Assembly: GCA_029204225.1 (NCBI GenBank)
Contig: MU832021.1
Location: 27,174 to 91,173 of the forward strand
DNA length: 64,000 nt
Source: Diphasiastrum complanatum
Taxonomy: Eukaryota; Streptophyta; Lycopodiopsida; Lycopodiales; Lycopodiaceae
Direction: 5' to 3'
This document shows positions 1 through 14,151 of this stretch, piece by piece. Position 1 is the stretch's first letter; the number at the start of each line of letters is the position of its first letter. Made by a program: the position numbers and the translations under genes. The notes under the pieces were generated by a model. That model was not told where the DNA came from. It saw only the letters and a program-made list of their open reading frames with translations, and did no database searches.

Positions 1-119
1 TTCTAAACAATCAAATAACTATATGATCATGGGGTTGGACCTACACACGCAGGGTGCCAAATCCCTCTCACTTATTAACTAGGGTTAGGGTTGCCTTGGG
101 ATCCGCAAACCCTCCAACA
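1..119 (-). repeat. LTR end, cut by the window edge
   Basis: About 110 bases here recur at 3482-3592 with few differences, including the stretch with 'actagggttagggtt' and the shared end 'ccctccaaca'. Two such copies flanking an internal coding region are the LTRs of one element on the minus strand. Only the far end of this LTR lies in the window, so its length, start and target duplication cannot be read. Confidence 0.8.
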
Positions 120-131
120 ATATCCCCCACC
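120..131 (-). other. Polypurine tract next to the LTR
   Basis: Read on the minus strand, the bases inside the LTR end are purine-rich (GGTGGGGGATA). This is the expected site of plus-strand priming in an LTR retrotransposon, and it places the 3' LTR on the left and sets the element orientation to minus. A similar block follows another LTR remnant near 17350. Confidence 0.55.
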
Positions 132-169
132 AAAACTGGTGGCGGTCCCACGACACCTGCAATATGCAA

Positions 170-3067
170 TTATTGGGAACTTTTATTGGCTTCGCGTCGA
201 ATCTTAGTTAAATGATACTGCACCTTCTTCATAAAGTCAAGGCGTGCAGTATTGAAATCCAAATTATGCGGTAGGAAACAACGGTGGGCTCCGGCAAGCC
301 ACTTGGAAGTTGTCCATGAGGTGAAGCGGGATTCCCAAGAGCCTCCCATCATAGCCGCACAGAAATACAGTTGAGCAATCGGTAGCTGATCTTTGATTTG
401 TTCTGAGGCCATCGACTTATTTGGATCAAATGCCAGGGTAGGAAGGCAATCGTCCCATTTGGTTGCCACTGATGCCAACAGAGTTAGATCTTTTGCAAAC
501 ATTGTCGATTGTCGCACCGGTGGATCCGGAGAGTGGACATACTCTCTCTGATATGTCTGTAAGGCCCGGTGGAAGTCCACTGAAATATTCCAGCTGTAAG
601 GTTGGTGGATGATTGGCCAATTGGACGTATGGATGGTGATTTTATCCATAGCCAATCCCAAATCTTTCCATTTTTGTCTTCGTGGCATTGGCACGTAATA
701 AGGATCTACCTGCAACTGGCGAGGGCTGGCGACGTAACTCCTGATTGATTCTGGAGTTTTCTCAAAAACCGTGATTCTCCATGCCGGCTGCTCTCCCAGT
801 GCAGGTATTTTGTCCAATTCTTTGCCGGCCTCGATCATCTTAAATCTGAGAACCCATCCACCACGCGAGGACTCATGTGGATGCTGCTTTAAGAAGGTCT
901 AGATCTGGTCCTCGATGTTGATGGGCCTTCTAAATAAATGGCTTGTCCTTGATGAGGATGGACCCGCTTGTACTGTCGGTATAGTTGGCGGTTGATCTGC
1001 TAGATCTAGAGCTCCCCCCTGGTCCATGCTCGAATCAGCCCCTGTATTTATCTGTACAGCTTCTTGGCGCGAAGGGGAGAATTGCGGCATGACCGGGACG
1101 AGGATTTGTGGTCCGGCTTCCAACACTTGAGCAGCGGCTTTTTCATAGGCGTTGATGGTCTCTTTTGTCTTTTTCAACCTGGTTGAAGCTGCTCCTTTGA
1201 ACCTATCAAAGCGGCCTTGGAATTCGTGAAGGTCCACTTTGTATGTTTCCACTTTCTTGAACAAATATGCAATCTCCATCGGTGTGACCGGATGGTCGGG
1301 TATTTGTGTTTGCAGATATGCATCACGCTCAAGGGTGGTCGCATCCAATTCACCTTGAAGCCGTGTGCGATCTTGTTCGGCCATTTGTAATTGCCCCTTC
1401 AGCAGCTACACTTGTTGCTTGGCATCTTGCACTGCCTTATCTACCTGATCCTGTGCGGTTGTCAGGGCATCTTGCAGGGAGCTGATGTAGGTTTCCAAGG
1501 GATCAGCTTGTTGCTGGGCCAATGTCTTTTCGCTTTCAGCCTTGTCTTCATGTTGCTTGGCTATCTTCACCTCTCAATCCAAGTGGACAATTTTTTGGCT
1601 GATCAGAGTGTTTTTCGATTCTAAAACAGAGATCCTCTACTCCATTTCCTTTTTTTTATCCAGCATAGACTGGATCACTTGCCCAAGGACTGAAACTAAC
1701 CCGATAGCATCACCAACATCGACAATCGTGGAGGTGGCAGCAGCAGGAGACCCTGTTGGTACTGTCCGTGGTAGGCGTGGAATAGGTGCCAAAGTCTCTT
1801 CTTCTTAAAAAATATCCTCGTCTTCAAACCCTTCAGGCACCATGGCGTCGAACTGCTTTGGTGACTTGACAGCTGTGTCGACCTGAAGTGTGGCTGGGCT
1901 ACCCTGTGTGGGTGGTTGCTAACTGGCATCTTCGACACCAACAATAGCTTCATGGATATGCCCAAATCCTCTTCCAGGGGATTGGGGTTCAAAGGGTGCT
2001 GGGCTTTGGGGCATTTCAAAGATTTCGGTGGCCCCAAGGGGGTCGGAATCATCGAACATATCCATGAAGAACTGCGTATTGGGTGAAGTTTCTTCGGTGT
2101 GCGGGGGTGAGACGCCCTGGGCAGCTGTGATGGGAATGGTAGGCCCAATGGTCACAGACTATCCTTGTATGGGAGAAGAGGCGAGGGAAGCATCAGAGGT
2201 GAGGGAAATGAGAAGTTCAGTGCGAACAGCAGCAGGGGGTGGAAGCGCAGCTGATGAGGTATGCCTAGTACGACGTCGTGACGTGGAAGGTGAGTAAGGA
2301 ATTACAATCTCGCTGCGTGAACGATGACAACTATGAGAACTTGAGGCCTAGTGAGATGACTCGGCTGGTGCTTCTTCGTAAACTGAAAGCACAGAATCCA
2401 GGTGGAAGCCATGGATTCTGTTTTCTAAGTGAGAAGCGGCTAAGAGAGACAATAGAGAACCAGCGACAAAATACTGCTTTGTATTGGCCTTAATAGCTCG
2501 CTTGAGCTCACCAGAAACGGTCTTGAACCAGTTATATGGTTCAAGAGGGGCTTTGGCCAACTTGATGTGAGACTCCACTATCCTGTGAAGGATTTGAGAT
2601 GTGATGCGGTCTTTCCTGAGGTTGCCAACAATCAGGAAATGATTCAACAATTGGGCAGCGGCGTGGATGGAAGGCTCAGTGATGGCTTCCAGAAGGTAAC
2701 CATCATTAGTCCAATGCAAATCGTTGGTGAGGTCAATGTATGGCTTGATGGCCTGTTTGGCGTGCTTGTGATTGGGTAAGGCGTGCGTACCGAATGCGGC
2801 CTCAGTGACGTGCACCTTGTGTGTGGCTCCTTCGAAGGTGATGTAAAACTTGGATTTCTCTTCCTTCCACGTACTGAAGGCAAGAGTGATGAAATCCATA
2901 TTGATGCGTCCCGAAAAGTCTCTCTCATGAATACCCATTGCAGTAAGTAGAGGCTCCGCAAGGGTCATCCACTGAGTGACCATGCTTGTGCTAGGAAGAT
3001 AACATCCATTAACACTAAGCATTAACACTACATCCATTAACCCTACTTCCATTAACCCTAAATCCAC
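170..3067 (-). pseudogene. Long coiled-coil ORF of a non-gag-pol LTR element, 8 stops
   Basis: This is one continuous minus-strand frame of about 966 codons, interrupted only by in-frame stops at 2348, 2159, 1919, 1805, 1637, 1574, 1406 and 899. Six are TAG, one TAA and one TGA, and I find no frameshift. In order it shows a globular N-terminal domain (about 3050-2350), a Ser/Pro-rich linker, a heptad-rich coiled coil (about 1720-1150), a Pro/Thr-rich spacer and a C-terminal domain rich in Trp and aromatics (898-170). No zinc knuckle, protease, reverse transcriptase or integrase motif is present. A homologous C-terminal part occurs at 20570-21445: both contain KHPHESSR or QHPHESSR, and later SPxQLQV. 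The frame may start at the GTG at 3067 or at a nearby ATG. Two LTR copies flank it, so it is the internal gene of a non-autonomous (LARD-like) element. The N-terminal part recalls plant transposon-associated domains of unknown function, but I cannot name it. Confidence 0.7.
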
Positions 3068-3592
3068 AACGATGATAGAAACTTACTCTTCTCTCTCTCC
3101 TTTTCTCTCTCACAAAAGGCATAAGAAATAGCAATCACAATAATGATCAAATCCAACAATTATCAAAATCCAAAGAAAGCATGAGAAATGGAGGAGAAGA
3201 AAGGAAATGCAAGGACATTCATCAATCCATTTCTATGGAGAACCAATCTGCTTTATTGAAATGCGGAAATGAACATGAGGAGCAACTCGAGTTGGTCTCT
3301 TTTTATAGTAGAGAGGAGGACCCTGGCCTCTGAATCCTATTGGTCGAGTCTTGTCTCTCAAATTTAAAAAAGTGTGGGAATCATCAAAATTGGAGGGAAA
3401 CCCAACTTTTTTCACTAACTTGACATTTAGGCCCTGCGACATTAAAAGTCCCGCAAAAAGGCCTAAAGTCCTTTTATTAACATTCTAATAACTATGTGAT
3501 CATGGGGTTGGACTTACACACGCAGGGTGCCAAATCCCTCTCACTTATTAACTAGGGTTAGGGTTGCCTTGGGATCTGCAAACCCTCCAACA
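3068..3592 (-). repeat. 5' LTR of the coiled-coil element
   Basis: The last 110 bases match the LTR piece at window start and end in the same 'ccctccaaca'. On the minus strand a TATA box (CTATAAAAAG, 3299-3308) lies inside, as expected of a promoter-bearing 5' LTR. The inner boundary near 3068 is uncertain because I could not find a clean primer-binding site. Confidence 0.6.
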
Positions 3593-3740
3593 ATCAGATC
3601 TTGATGCATTTCTAAATTATAACATGCATAAAGTTGATTTTTTATGTTGTAGATGATCTAGATGTGTAATCCAAATTGGCTAAAGATCATTTATGGATCA
3701 AATATGTTTTGATCTATGATTTTTCACATGGTATTAGAGT
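3593..3740 (+). repeat. Copia LTR end (U5) and primer-binding site
   Basis: The stretch up to 3728 ends in TTTTTCACA and matches, with much divergence, the same end of the intact Copia LTR at 37399-38051 read on its own strand. It is followed by TGGTATTAGAG (3729-3739), a two-mismatch version of the initiator tRNA-Met primer site TGGTATCAGAGC. The rest of this LTR is missing, apparently replaced by the coiled-coil element to the left. Confidence 0.7.
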
Positions 3741-4319
3741 AGGTTGTAGGCCAAACTTGGAGGTATTACCAAATCTAGAAGTGGATTTGAGGGCGCCATA
3801 AATTCTTTGTGAACTTGGAGGCTCTACTATCTCAAATCAAGCATTTTTCAGCAACATTGACTGGATCTTTGTGATATTATAACCATTTTAGGTCAAATCA
3901 CTTGTAGATGGTTGATTTTTGAAACCACTCAATGGATTTTGGAGACAAAAATTGCTCTTGGTTAAGAATCATACATTTCAATAGATGATATATCAAGATT
4001 CTAGCTTTTACATGTAGATTTTCCTTGATTTAATATTTTGCAAGAAATAACCCTAAATTTGATAGGATATCTTGATTTTCAGGTCTCTGGACTTTTCAAG
4101 AGTGTGTTTCAATCTTAGGTGTTGGCAAAAGCTCATCACATTGTGTTTAGATCTATTGTGATCAAGAAATCAAGATTCTAGGCTCTAGGATTTGCTAGAA
4201 AGAGAGAAAAGGAGAGGCTAGAGTGTTTCCAAATATTTGTGATTTATTCTTGAGTTTCATTTGTTGATTTTCAAGAGAGTGCTAAGTGCATTGGAACAGG
4301 TTCAAAGAAGATCAAATCA

Positions 4320-5168
4320 TTGCAACATGGCACCTTAAGTAGCTTCAGGTTGGAAGGCAATGATAGACTTATCTCAATCAATTATTCTACTTGGAAGGTG
4401 AGGATGGAGTCCTTATTGGATATAAATGAGTTGATGGAAATTGTTTTAGGTGTGGAGGAGAGACCTTTGGCACAACAATATCAATTGAGGTATGACAAGA
4501 GAGCTAAGAAGGCTCTACACATCATCAAGATGAATGTGACTAATGAACTTCTCAAGGAAGATGGTAAGTACATTACATTAAAGGAGGCTTGGGACTCTTT
4601 ACAGAAGATTAATGACTCTAAGTCTACATCTAGAGTTCTAACTCTAAGAAGACAAATCTTTTCTTGTATGCAAAAGAAAGATGAAAGTGCTTTTGTTTAG
4701 AGGGTTAAAGCATTCAATGATGAGCTAGCATGTATTGATGAGAGCATTAAGGAGACAGAACTTGTTCAAGTTGTTCTTAATGGCTTGTTGGATGATCATG
4801 CTAATCTTGTTCAAAGTTTTGCTATTCAAAATTTTTTTCCAAGTATGGTCGATTTGCAAGAGATTTTGGTGAATGAGGAGTTTAGATTTCAAACAAGAGG
4901 TGGATCTACATCTACATCTCAAGTTGATGGAGAGGATGCTATGTTCATCAAAGACAAATTCAAGGGCAAAGGCAAAGGCAAATGGTCAAGGGGTCAAAAT
5001 CAAGGTGAGCCTTCCTCTTTTGTTAGTAAGAAGAAAGATAGGTCAAAGTTAAAGTGCTTCTATCGTGGAATCAAAAGGCATTTTGCTAGTGATTGCTACA
5101 AGAAGAAGAGAGATCAAGGTGAGAAGCAAACCGACCTTACAATTGATGAAGATGGTTTAATCCTCTGA
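4320..5168 (+). pseudogene. Copia gag fragment
   Basis: The frame is closely similar to the first 280 residues of the intact polyprotein at 32839-36789: NYSTWKVRMESLL, the VGVEERPL block, SRVLTLRRQIFSCMQKK and a GKGKGKW basic stretch. There is one stop (TAG at 4698) where the intact copy has Leu. The zinc knuckle has lost its second cysteine (CFYR instead of CFYC), so nucleic-acid binding would fail. The natural ATG at 4326 is out of frame with the rest. Nothing of protease, integrase or reverse transcriptase follows, so the element is truncated at about 5170. Confidence 0.9.
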
Positions 5169-5272
5169 AGTAGGTTGAATTCGATTTTTTATATGTTTTT
5201 TAATTCACTTCTTTAAAAACCTTGTTTACTTTAAAGTCAATGTCACTTGAATCGAGTTGAACGTATGTAGTG

Positions 5273-7619
<2,347 letters not shown>

Positions 7620-7689
7620 CCACCAACCGACCCGTAGCTAGTAAATCCCTTAGGGGGAAGTTAGCTCCCCGTAAGGAATAACTAACTGC

Positions 7690-8345
7690 CCACCATCAGA
7701 CCTTTAATACATTGTGGTAGATCATAGGACAATCTTAGGAAAGTACTAGTCAAAAGCAGTTTGTTAATGATAAGGCAAAGCTTTTCCCTCATAAAACCAT
7801 TTTTTTGAAAAGCGTCTAGCAATATTGCTATCTCTTTTATAAAAGTATCGTGATTGTTGCAGCAATATATAGCAGAAATAACCTGGGAGATAATTACTTT
7901 GTATGAGTTGTAGACTGGCCTATTAGAAGCCAGATGTATGTACTATAAGTATTGAAAAGGGAAGTCTCTTCTTTTATCAAACTTTGAGAGCTGATAAACA
8001 CCAGTGGCAAGATTAAAAGTAATCAAAATGTTCAAAAAAACTAGTGGTGTTTGCTTCACAAGACTTTTTTTCAATATCAAGAAATTCTAGAGGATAGATC
8101 CAGAAAGGGTTATCTAGTTTTCTAATCTGATTTTTATCCATAAACGCATCAATTGGGATTATTAATGAAGCAAATGTCATCAATATATCTAAATGAGTGA
8201 CAGAAAACATTCATATCTTTTCTAAGACCTAACTTGGCTAGTCTCTTAATAAATTGAGCTTCAAAGAATGCAAGATACCAGTTACACCAACTAGGTGAGC
8301 ATGAAAAACCCATCGGTACACCACTAGCTAGGCTGACATCCTATC
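7690..8345 (-). pseudogene. Reverse transcriptase fragment, Penelope-like type
   Basis: Minus-strand frames contain LASGVPMGFSCSP (about 8345-8300), an FRYIDDI catalytic motif (about 8190-8170), INNP directly after it, then in a shifted frame FWIYPLEFLDIE, and later FDKRRDFPFQY and a segment ending NGFMREKL. This order (G-P-M-G, R-Y-I-D-D, N-N-P, I-Y-P-E-L, D-K-R-D-F) is typical of reverse transcriptases of Penelope-like elements and differs from the Copia YVDD type elsewhere here. At least one frameshift (near 8155) and several stops break it. No GIY-YIG endonuclease or full-length element is visible. That it is a reverse transcriptase is well supported; the family name is inference. Confidence 0.65.
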
Positions 8346-11300
8346 AGACACTTACAAGCACAGACCTGTAAAGTTGACATAAATGAGCGACTGAGGCTCA
8401 ACTTGAAGAAATCTTACTGCCACCATAAGATTGTACCCTCACTAGATAGACAACTAGTAGACAATGACAAGTCAATGAGCATAAATGACTACTTTGTTTC
8501 ACTGTAGCAAATGCACAACCACATAAAACTCTGACTCATATCTAGACTCCCGTGACAAGGCAACATGCAAGCCCACACACACTCATGCAAACCAACACGA
8601 ATGATAAAATGTCAAATACATGACCAAGGCCTGTCCATAAGTGGTATCCTATCGTACAAACACCTGTGCCACCTGTAGATCCACTGCTACACCACTGGTC
8701 ACCAAGTCAGGTCCTCAACCATGGCCTGCACCTGTAACCAAGATGCCTTCACGTCCAAACATATCCAACTATCCAATAAGTCTTGAAAGCTGATCCCCAT
8801 CCATTCCCCATGCTCCAAGCACAAGAGTCTACCAAGGACTCAATGAATGAATGTACACAAACCTCACCATAGGCTATACCTGAGTAGCTCGCCCACCTCC
8901 CAGAGATACTGATGATGATCTACATCCCATGTAGGTTCAACTTTCCATGCTTGACATTGCCAATTCTGATTTGACCAGTATATAGGCCTCCCACCAAGGA
9001 GCCTATCTCCCCACAACTATATCCATCATAGCGTCCAAGCTAAAGCAAATACAAACTAGATCCACTATCGTGATGAATAACTCACCCATGATCCATAGCA
9101 TATCAGGTAGGATAGCTCCAGAACCTTGTACCCTATACTATCTGATCACCAAGTATCCATTGCCCGCTGATAGCTCTCCAAGAATCTGTCCACTGTAGTG
9201 CAACTAGACTCCAACTGGATCTAACCAAAAGCTACATCCTGATTACCAAATAATGATGGATAGAAACAACATGTGACACCAACTTGGGGATAACTATGCA
9301 TATAACCATGCAGCTCACCTGATCACTCACCAAAGTATCAGATGTCACTCCCTGAGCAACCATCTCCATCCCTGCTGGTTCACAACCATGGGCATGCTGG
9401 ATCCACATCACCCCGTAATGCACTCCATGCCCTCAGGATATGTACCACCCTAGGTACACTCCATGCCACCTACCTCCAAGTAGGCTTGACCCATCCCTAG
9501 GTCACCACATGATGCACCAGCTGAAGAACATTGTCCATACATCAAATGACATATCATACCAGAGCAACTGTAGCATCTCCCTGAGTGCCACCCAATCGAC
9601 TCGTCATCCACATACTATGCTCACCTGATGTCTCCGATCCTGGTCACCATCCTGCTAGACAAGCCGAACTCCAAAGCATCACCTGTTCCACCTAGCTCCT
9701 AGCATCTGCTCGATCTCCCTGGCTATGTGCCACCCGACACCATGCCACCACAAACATATCTCTGAGTCGCCGCTCACGGGACCCCGAGACTACTATCTCC
9801 CTGATCGTACTGAGGTATATGGCTCTGAGTGACTTCCTCTAGGCTTATCCCTAATCTCACCACCTGAGAATTTGCACCATGGAAATTCCAATACCTGTGC
9901 CAAGCCTAGACTCCTACAAATACAGCCAAATGCATGAAAGCTATAGGTAGCATATCCACGCCCATGATGGTAGATGCCTTCCCATCGATGCCAATGCCAA
10001 TGACTGGCTCCTTGCTGTAATGCCAACCTGTACTCCCAAATGAGCACATCATGAAGTCCTCGCCATCAATGTCTCCTACAGTAGATCGCTAGCAAAACAC
10101 CCATCATAGTGTTTGCCCTTCGATCACACCCCGTGTGATCTCCATCAGCTCTCCAATCTAGACCTAGCTCCCAAAGCTTCACGCTTTGTCCATTTGCGTT
10201 TGCAGCTTCCTGATTCCATCATGAATCCCACCTGTAAGTCCTGCCCATGCCAATGACTCAAGTGCAATATGAAATAGCTGCCCCCTGATGATCATTCCAT
10301 GTCATCTTGCAGTGCTATCCCTACCAGGTATTTCAATGCCATCCCTGATCACAAAGATCTGAGCATCTACTCTGTAGTGCCCACCTGTATTCCCCCAGAC
10401 TAGCTCGTAGCTGCTCCTGTGAATGGTTCCAAACCACTTTCTGAGAATACACTGAGATGTGAACTCCAAAGCCACCATCAAGTCCCTCACATGACTGTGC
10501 ATGCCAATATCCCTCCAAGTGACCCTATGAGATCTTCCATGGGCCAAACCAAATGATCTGCACCCTGTCATCACTAGAATCTACATCCTTGATGCAATAC
10601 TGATATGGCAAATTGACTTGACTTACCTAAACTAGCAGTTGAAGTGTATCTCCTCGATGACAAACCTGATACACTGCTCCACAGCTAAAATGGCTTGATC
10701 AAAATTGACTTACTGACTACAAAATCGCAAAATCATTACACTCACCACTCGCCAAGAGCATCCAAAGTGTGATTATTGATGCGTGTGTCAAAGCAGCTAT
10801 TACTTGACTCGACAATGCCACTGCCGATCATACATGTGAGAGCGTTCCCCCAAAACGCCACTTGACGCTGGTTGGTTCGAACCCCAAAAGTTGAACCTGA
10901 TCACAAGAATTTTTCACCTGTAACTGGCATACCATGCTTACCTCTCACCTGTGATTGCTTGCCCTCTCAAAATTATCGACAATGATGAGTAGTCATGCCG
11001 CCAAACTGCACTTCCGTCGCCAATACTAGCTTTCTCCACACAATTCCGCTACCATTCGACCCCATACTGCATTTACCGCCTCCAACCACCCTGTTACCCT
11101 GTCAAGAGTAAGTAATAATGATTTCGAAGCGATAATGCCTCATTGTACCGCCCTGTAGTAGGTTTCACCAGCCAAAACTTGGCCCTACGGTACCCATTCT
11201 TCACAAAGAAGATTTTTAATGAAGCGTTGGCTTTCAAGCCCTTCGGGTCCAAATTCACATTTCAATGTGAAATTTTTTAATGAAAATGAAGTGCCTTTTT

Positions 11301-12487
11301 CACTACATGGGCCTTCAAGTCCTCTTCCCTGCAGATCCGACGGCTTTGCCACTTCCTACGGTCCAGATCCTGCATGACCTCTACCATCGATCTTCAATGT
11401 ATTAGATCGGACGGTCATTAGTGTTCTAGCACGCCGAACTCCATCCTTGCAGCTGTTGGATTCCTTAGCACTCTATAGACCTGGCCTCACTGGCCGCGCG
11501 CGACTCTTGTGGGTCCTCCACCTCTCTCTCAAGGCTTTTCACAAACTTGCTGGCTATGGAATAAGCTTGCAAATTGCTCTGTTCCCCGCAAGAATTCACC
11601 TTCTCTGTTCCACGGCGACCTTCAGCCTTCTGCCAGCAGAATATATTCATTAGAGCACCCAGTTCTAGCCACTGATACATTAGGAAATAGTCTTCTACAA
11701 AAGAAGGTCCATCTTTTTCTTGCTAAAAGCCCTAGCCCTCGAATATGATTCTCTCAGATTGAAGACAATTGTTCTTCCATTTTTCCATGACTGTCCACGG
11801 CCCTTTACAGGCTAACTCGCCCTCCAAAAATACCCATCTTCAGCCACTTGTGGAACCAAAAATGAGAGATCAACCATTTACCAGCTGTAAACCCTGGTTG
11901 AGCAAATTTCCATAGCCTCTGAGAAGGAGTAATTGCTCCTACTGTGCTTTATGGATGACCCCACCAATCTGGGTATTGCTTGGCCTCAGTAGAAACTTCT
12001 TGGGTAGCAATTTACAGTGCCCAATTCCGTCAACTGTAGAGAAAGATCCGTGGTTTTTTGTTTTTTTTTTTTTTTTCAAAAACTAGACCATCATAGTTAG
12101 TTCCCCGAACTGCTTCTTTCTCTTCACACTGTAAATGGATTTCAAAATCCTCTCAGCCCAGAGTTGTCACTACCTTGCTCCACCTTTTGATCTGCTCCAC
12201 TCAGCAATTGATGAACCACTGACAGATTTCTGGCCAGCTTTTCGTAAAAACCATTTGAAGCCGTTTATGAGCAATTTTTTCGTGAATTCTCCCCGAAATC
12301 CACCTACGATGATCGTTCTGATCTTCCCCGAAGCTCCGATCGAAGGAACTTTGTTGTCTCCTGCCATTCGGACTATTGATACCCTGTATGGAGTCCTCTC
12401 TCCTGAGACGCTCTGAGTGCTATTTCTCCTGGTGAAAGACGCTATCCCATAGCTCCATCGGATCGTGCATACCTGCATCACCCTGAC
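8346..12487 (-). other. Non-coding region, perhaps interior of a decayed retroelement
   Basis: Four kilobases without a credible reading frame, and richer in C than the neighbouring DNA. The short 'cacctg' recurs often. It ends on the right at a primer-binding site (12488-12499), so it may be the non-coding interior of a large minus-strand LTR element, but I could not identify a left LTR. A pure T run lies near 12058-12076. Confidence 0.3.
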
Positions 12488-12499
12488 GCTCTGATACCA
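12488..12499 (-). other. tRNA-Met primer-binding site, LTR to the right
   Basis: GCTCTGATACCA here is the exact complement of the Copia primer site TGGTATCAGAGC used by other elements in this window. An LTR should begin just to the right, at about 12502, and may end in CATCATCACA near 12930. I cannot confirm that end because no second copy is in the window. Confidence 0.55.
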
Positions 12500-13575
12500 A
12501 GTTGAAATTCCGATAGAATATAGTGTAGTATGCAGATCACATCACACAATCACCATAGCCACTCCTCACAAGCTCTCATAGATGGCACATCAAAAGTTAA
12601 TAGATTACAAAGAAACACTGTACATATAGAGTATTCACAAACTGCATGAAAAGGCAGGTGTCCTAAAATTGGCCTACCACCTGTCAAACTAAGGTCGGGC
12701 CTAATATGGCCAAAGTCGACCGACAAACTCAAGACATGCCCCTGAGTATAGCAAGTACTGTATATAACTCTGTACAGGCTAATTCTTCCTATGTGTGGCT
12801 ACTCGGCTAACCCAAGTAGCCGTCTACGGGATCAATGCCCGATCAATATATCCTAACGGGTCACGTCCCGAACACAACCATATATAGTAAACCAAATAAA
12901 CTGTACACCAATTACATCATCACATTTAGAGCTTACATAAAATGTATATCAGATTAACTCTGATTTCTAACTGATATAGTCTTTATTAATGTGCAAGATA
13001 TTGGGCATCTGCCATAAAGATTGATTGTCCAAGGATAAAGATTAATGGTATTTTCTGGTGGTATGATGATTTAAGTCTTTATTATTTTGCAAAGTACCTC
13101 TTAAACATATCCAATGTGGGAAGACACCACATAAGGAAACAAGGAGATTTAAAAGCTCCCAAGCAGCCTTGTCGTGATGGGAAATGAAAAGCTACTTCAA
13201 TTCAAAACTATATCCATTTTTAGAGTGTATTCTTCAACTCAAACTTGCCCAAAACAAGTCATGGTTAGTTGAAATATATAAAATAACAGAGTTCTTGCAA
13301 TTCAAAACATGTAGATTTTTTTGTTCTCAACTCAAACCTGCAAAGAAAAAAGTTATTGCAATTCAAAGACTCAAAGTGACTAATAAAATAGAGTGCATTG
13401 CATTCTCAAAATCAAATTGGCTTAAAAGAGAAAGGAACGTGGGTTGGGTACCAATTAGGTACCACTTGCTAAAGTGGGGGTGGTCCGTGGAGCAGGAACA
13501 AAAATAGTCCAACACCCCCCAAAAGAAGCAGGGGGGTGACCAGGCCCAGATATGGAGCACTTCACACATGCAAAG

Positions 13576-13745
13576 CACGTGCACGAGTATACGGTTGTTC
13601 TTACAGGGGACAGTCACCATCTGCCACGTGGCTTTATCTCATTGGCATCTTTTATGGACCTTTTGACGACAAGTCACAACCTTCCACGTGGGCCGATCTC
13701 ATTGACGAAGACATTTGTACCTTTAGGAAGGACAGCGGCCACGTG
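13576..13745 (+). promoter_or_regulatory. Four G-boxes spaced 49-60 bases apart
   Basis: CACGTG occurs at 13576, 13625, 13685 and 13740, three of them in the fuller form CCACGTGG or CCACGTGGG. Nearby are ATTGG (CCAAT) elements after each of the last three and a CTTTATCTC (GATA/I-box-like) element. Known plant families bind here: bZIP (HY5, GBF) and bHLH (PIF) factors acting on light- or ABA-responsive genes. The local GC content is higher than in flanking repeats. A clear TATA box before 13804 is not evident. Confidence 0.55.
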
Positions 13746-13803
13746 GGTGTAGGCTATTGGCGGATCTCTAGCGGATGAAGGACTCGTCTTCGCGGCGCGA
13801 ACA

Positions 13804-14151
13804 ATGGCTCTTGTTCCTACGCAGAGCAGTACGCTGCGCCTCGCCATCGTCGGTCGTCCAGGACAAGCAGCAGCAGCTAGCAACCAATTGGGCGCCTGTT
13901 TTTCGATGGATTTTCGAATCTCTGGCAAGTGTTGTGGGATTTCGAACATGAATGACAGCTTTGCCTTTTTCACTTTTCTGCCGCTGCAGCAGGGATTCAG
14001 GAGATTGTCAACCATATCCTTCTCGGCCTCGGAAGCTTGGCCAATGCGCCTCCAGGTTTCACCCTCCTCCTCCCTCTCCCCAAAAAATGGCTGCTGGCGG
14101 TGCCAGATACCTTTTCTGTCAAAAATGACGTGTATGGTGAAGGGAATTTGA
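13804..14151 (+). CDS. Candidate host exon, possibly organelle-targeted
   Basis: The ATG lies in a strong plant start context (GAACAATGGC), 60 bases after the last G-box. The encoded start, MALVPTQSSTLRL, is Ser/Thr/Arg/Ala-rich and lacks acidic residues for about 35 residues, as in plastid or mitochondrial transit peptides. The reading is 115 codons as an unspliced frame, but another frame overlapping after about 13990 (AAAAGIQEIVNHILLGLG) also looks protein-like, so a splice or frameshift is possible. I do not recognise the mature protein. A 173-codon frame on the opposite strand overlaps it and is a rival reading. This is the only place in the window that resembles an ordinary plant gene. 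Confidence 0.35.
   Translation: MALVPTQSSTLRLAIVGRPGQAAAASNQLGACFSMDFRISGKCCGISNMNDSFAFFTFLPLQQGFRRLSTISFSASEAWPMRLQVSPSSSLSPKNGCWRCQIPFLSKMTCMVKGI

Noticed and set aside
80-100. Telomere-like AGGGTTAGGGTT (also at 3551)
   Set aside because: Only about two units, present at the same place in both LTR copies, so it is LTR sequence and not an interstitial telomere.
9232-10574. Several 60-90 codon frames between 9.2 and 10.6 kb
   Set aside because: Short, rich in His, Cys and Trp, no motif, no continuity between frames; fits non-coding DNA.
12135-12481. Overlapping 93- and 103-codon frames on both strands
   Set aside because: They lie next to a primer-binding site, where leader sequence is expected, and show no retroelement gag motif.
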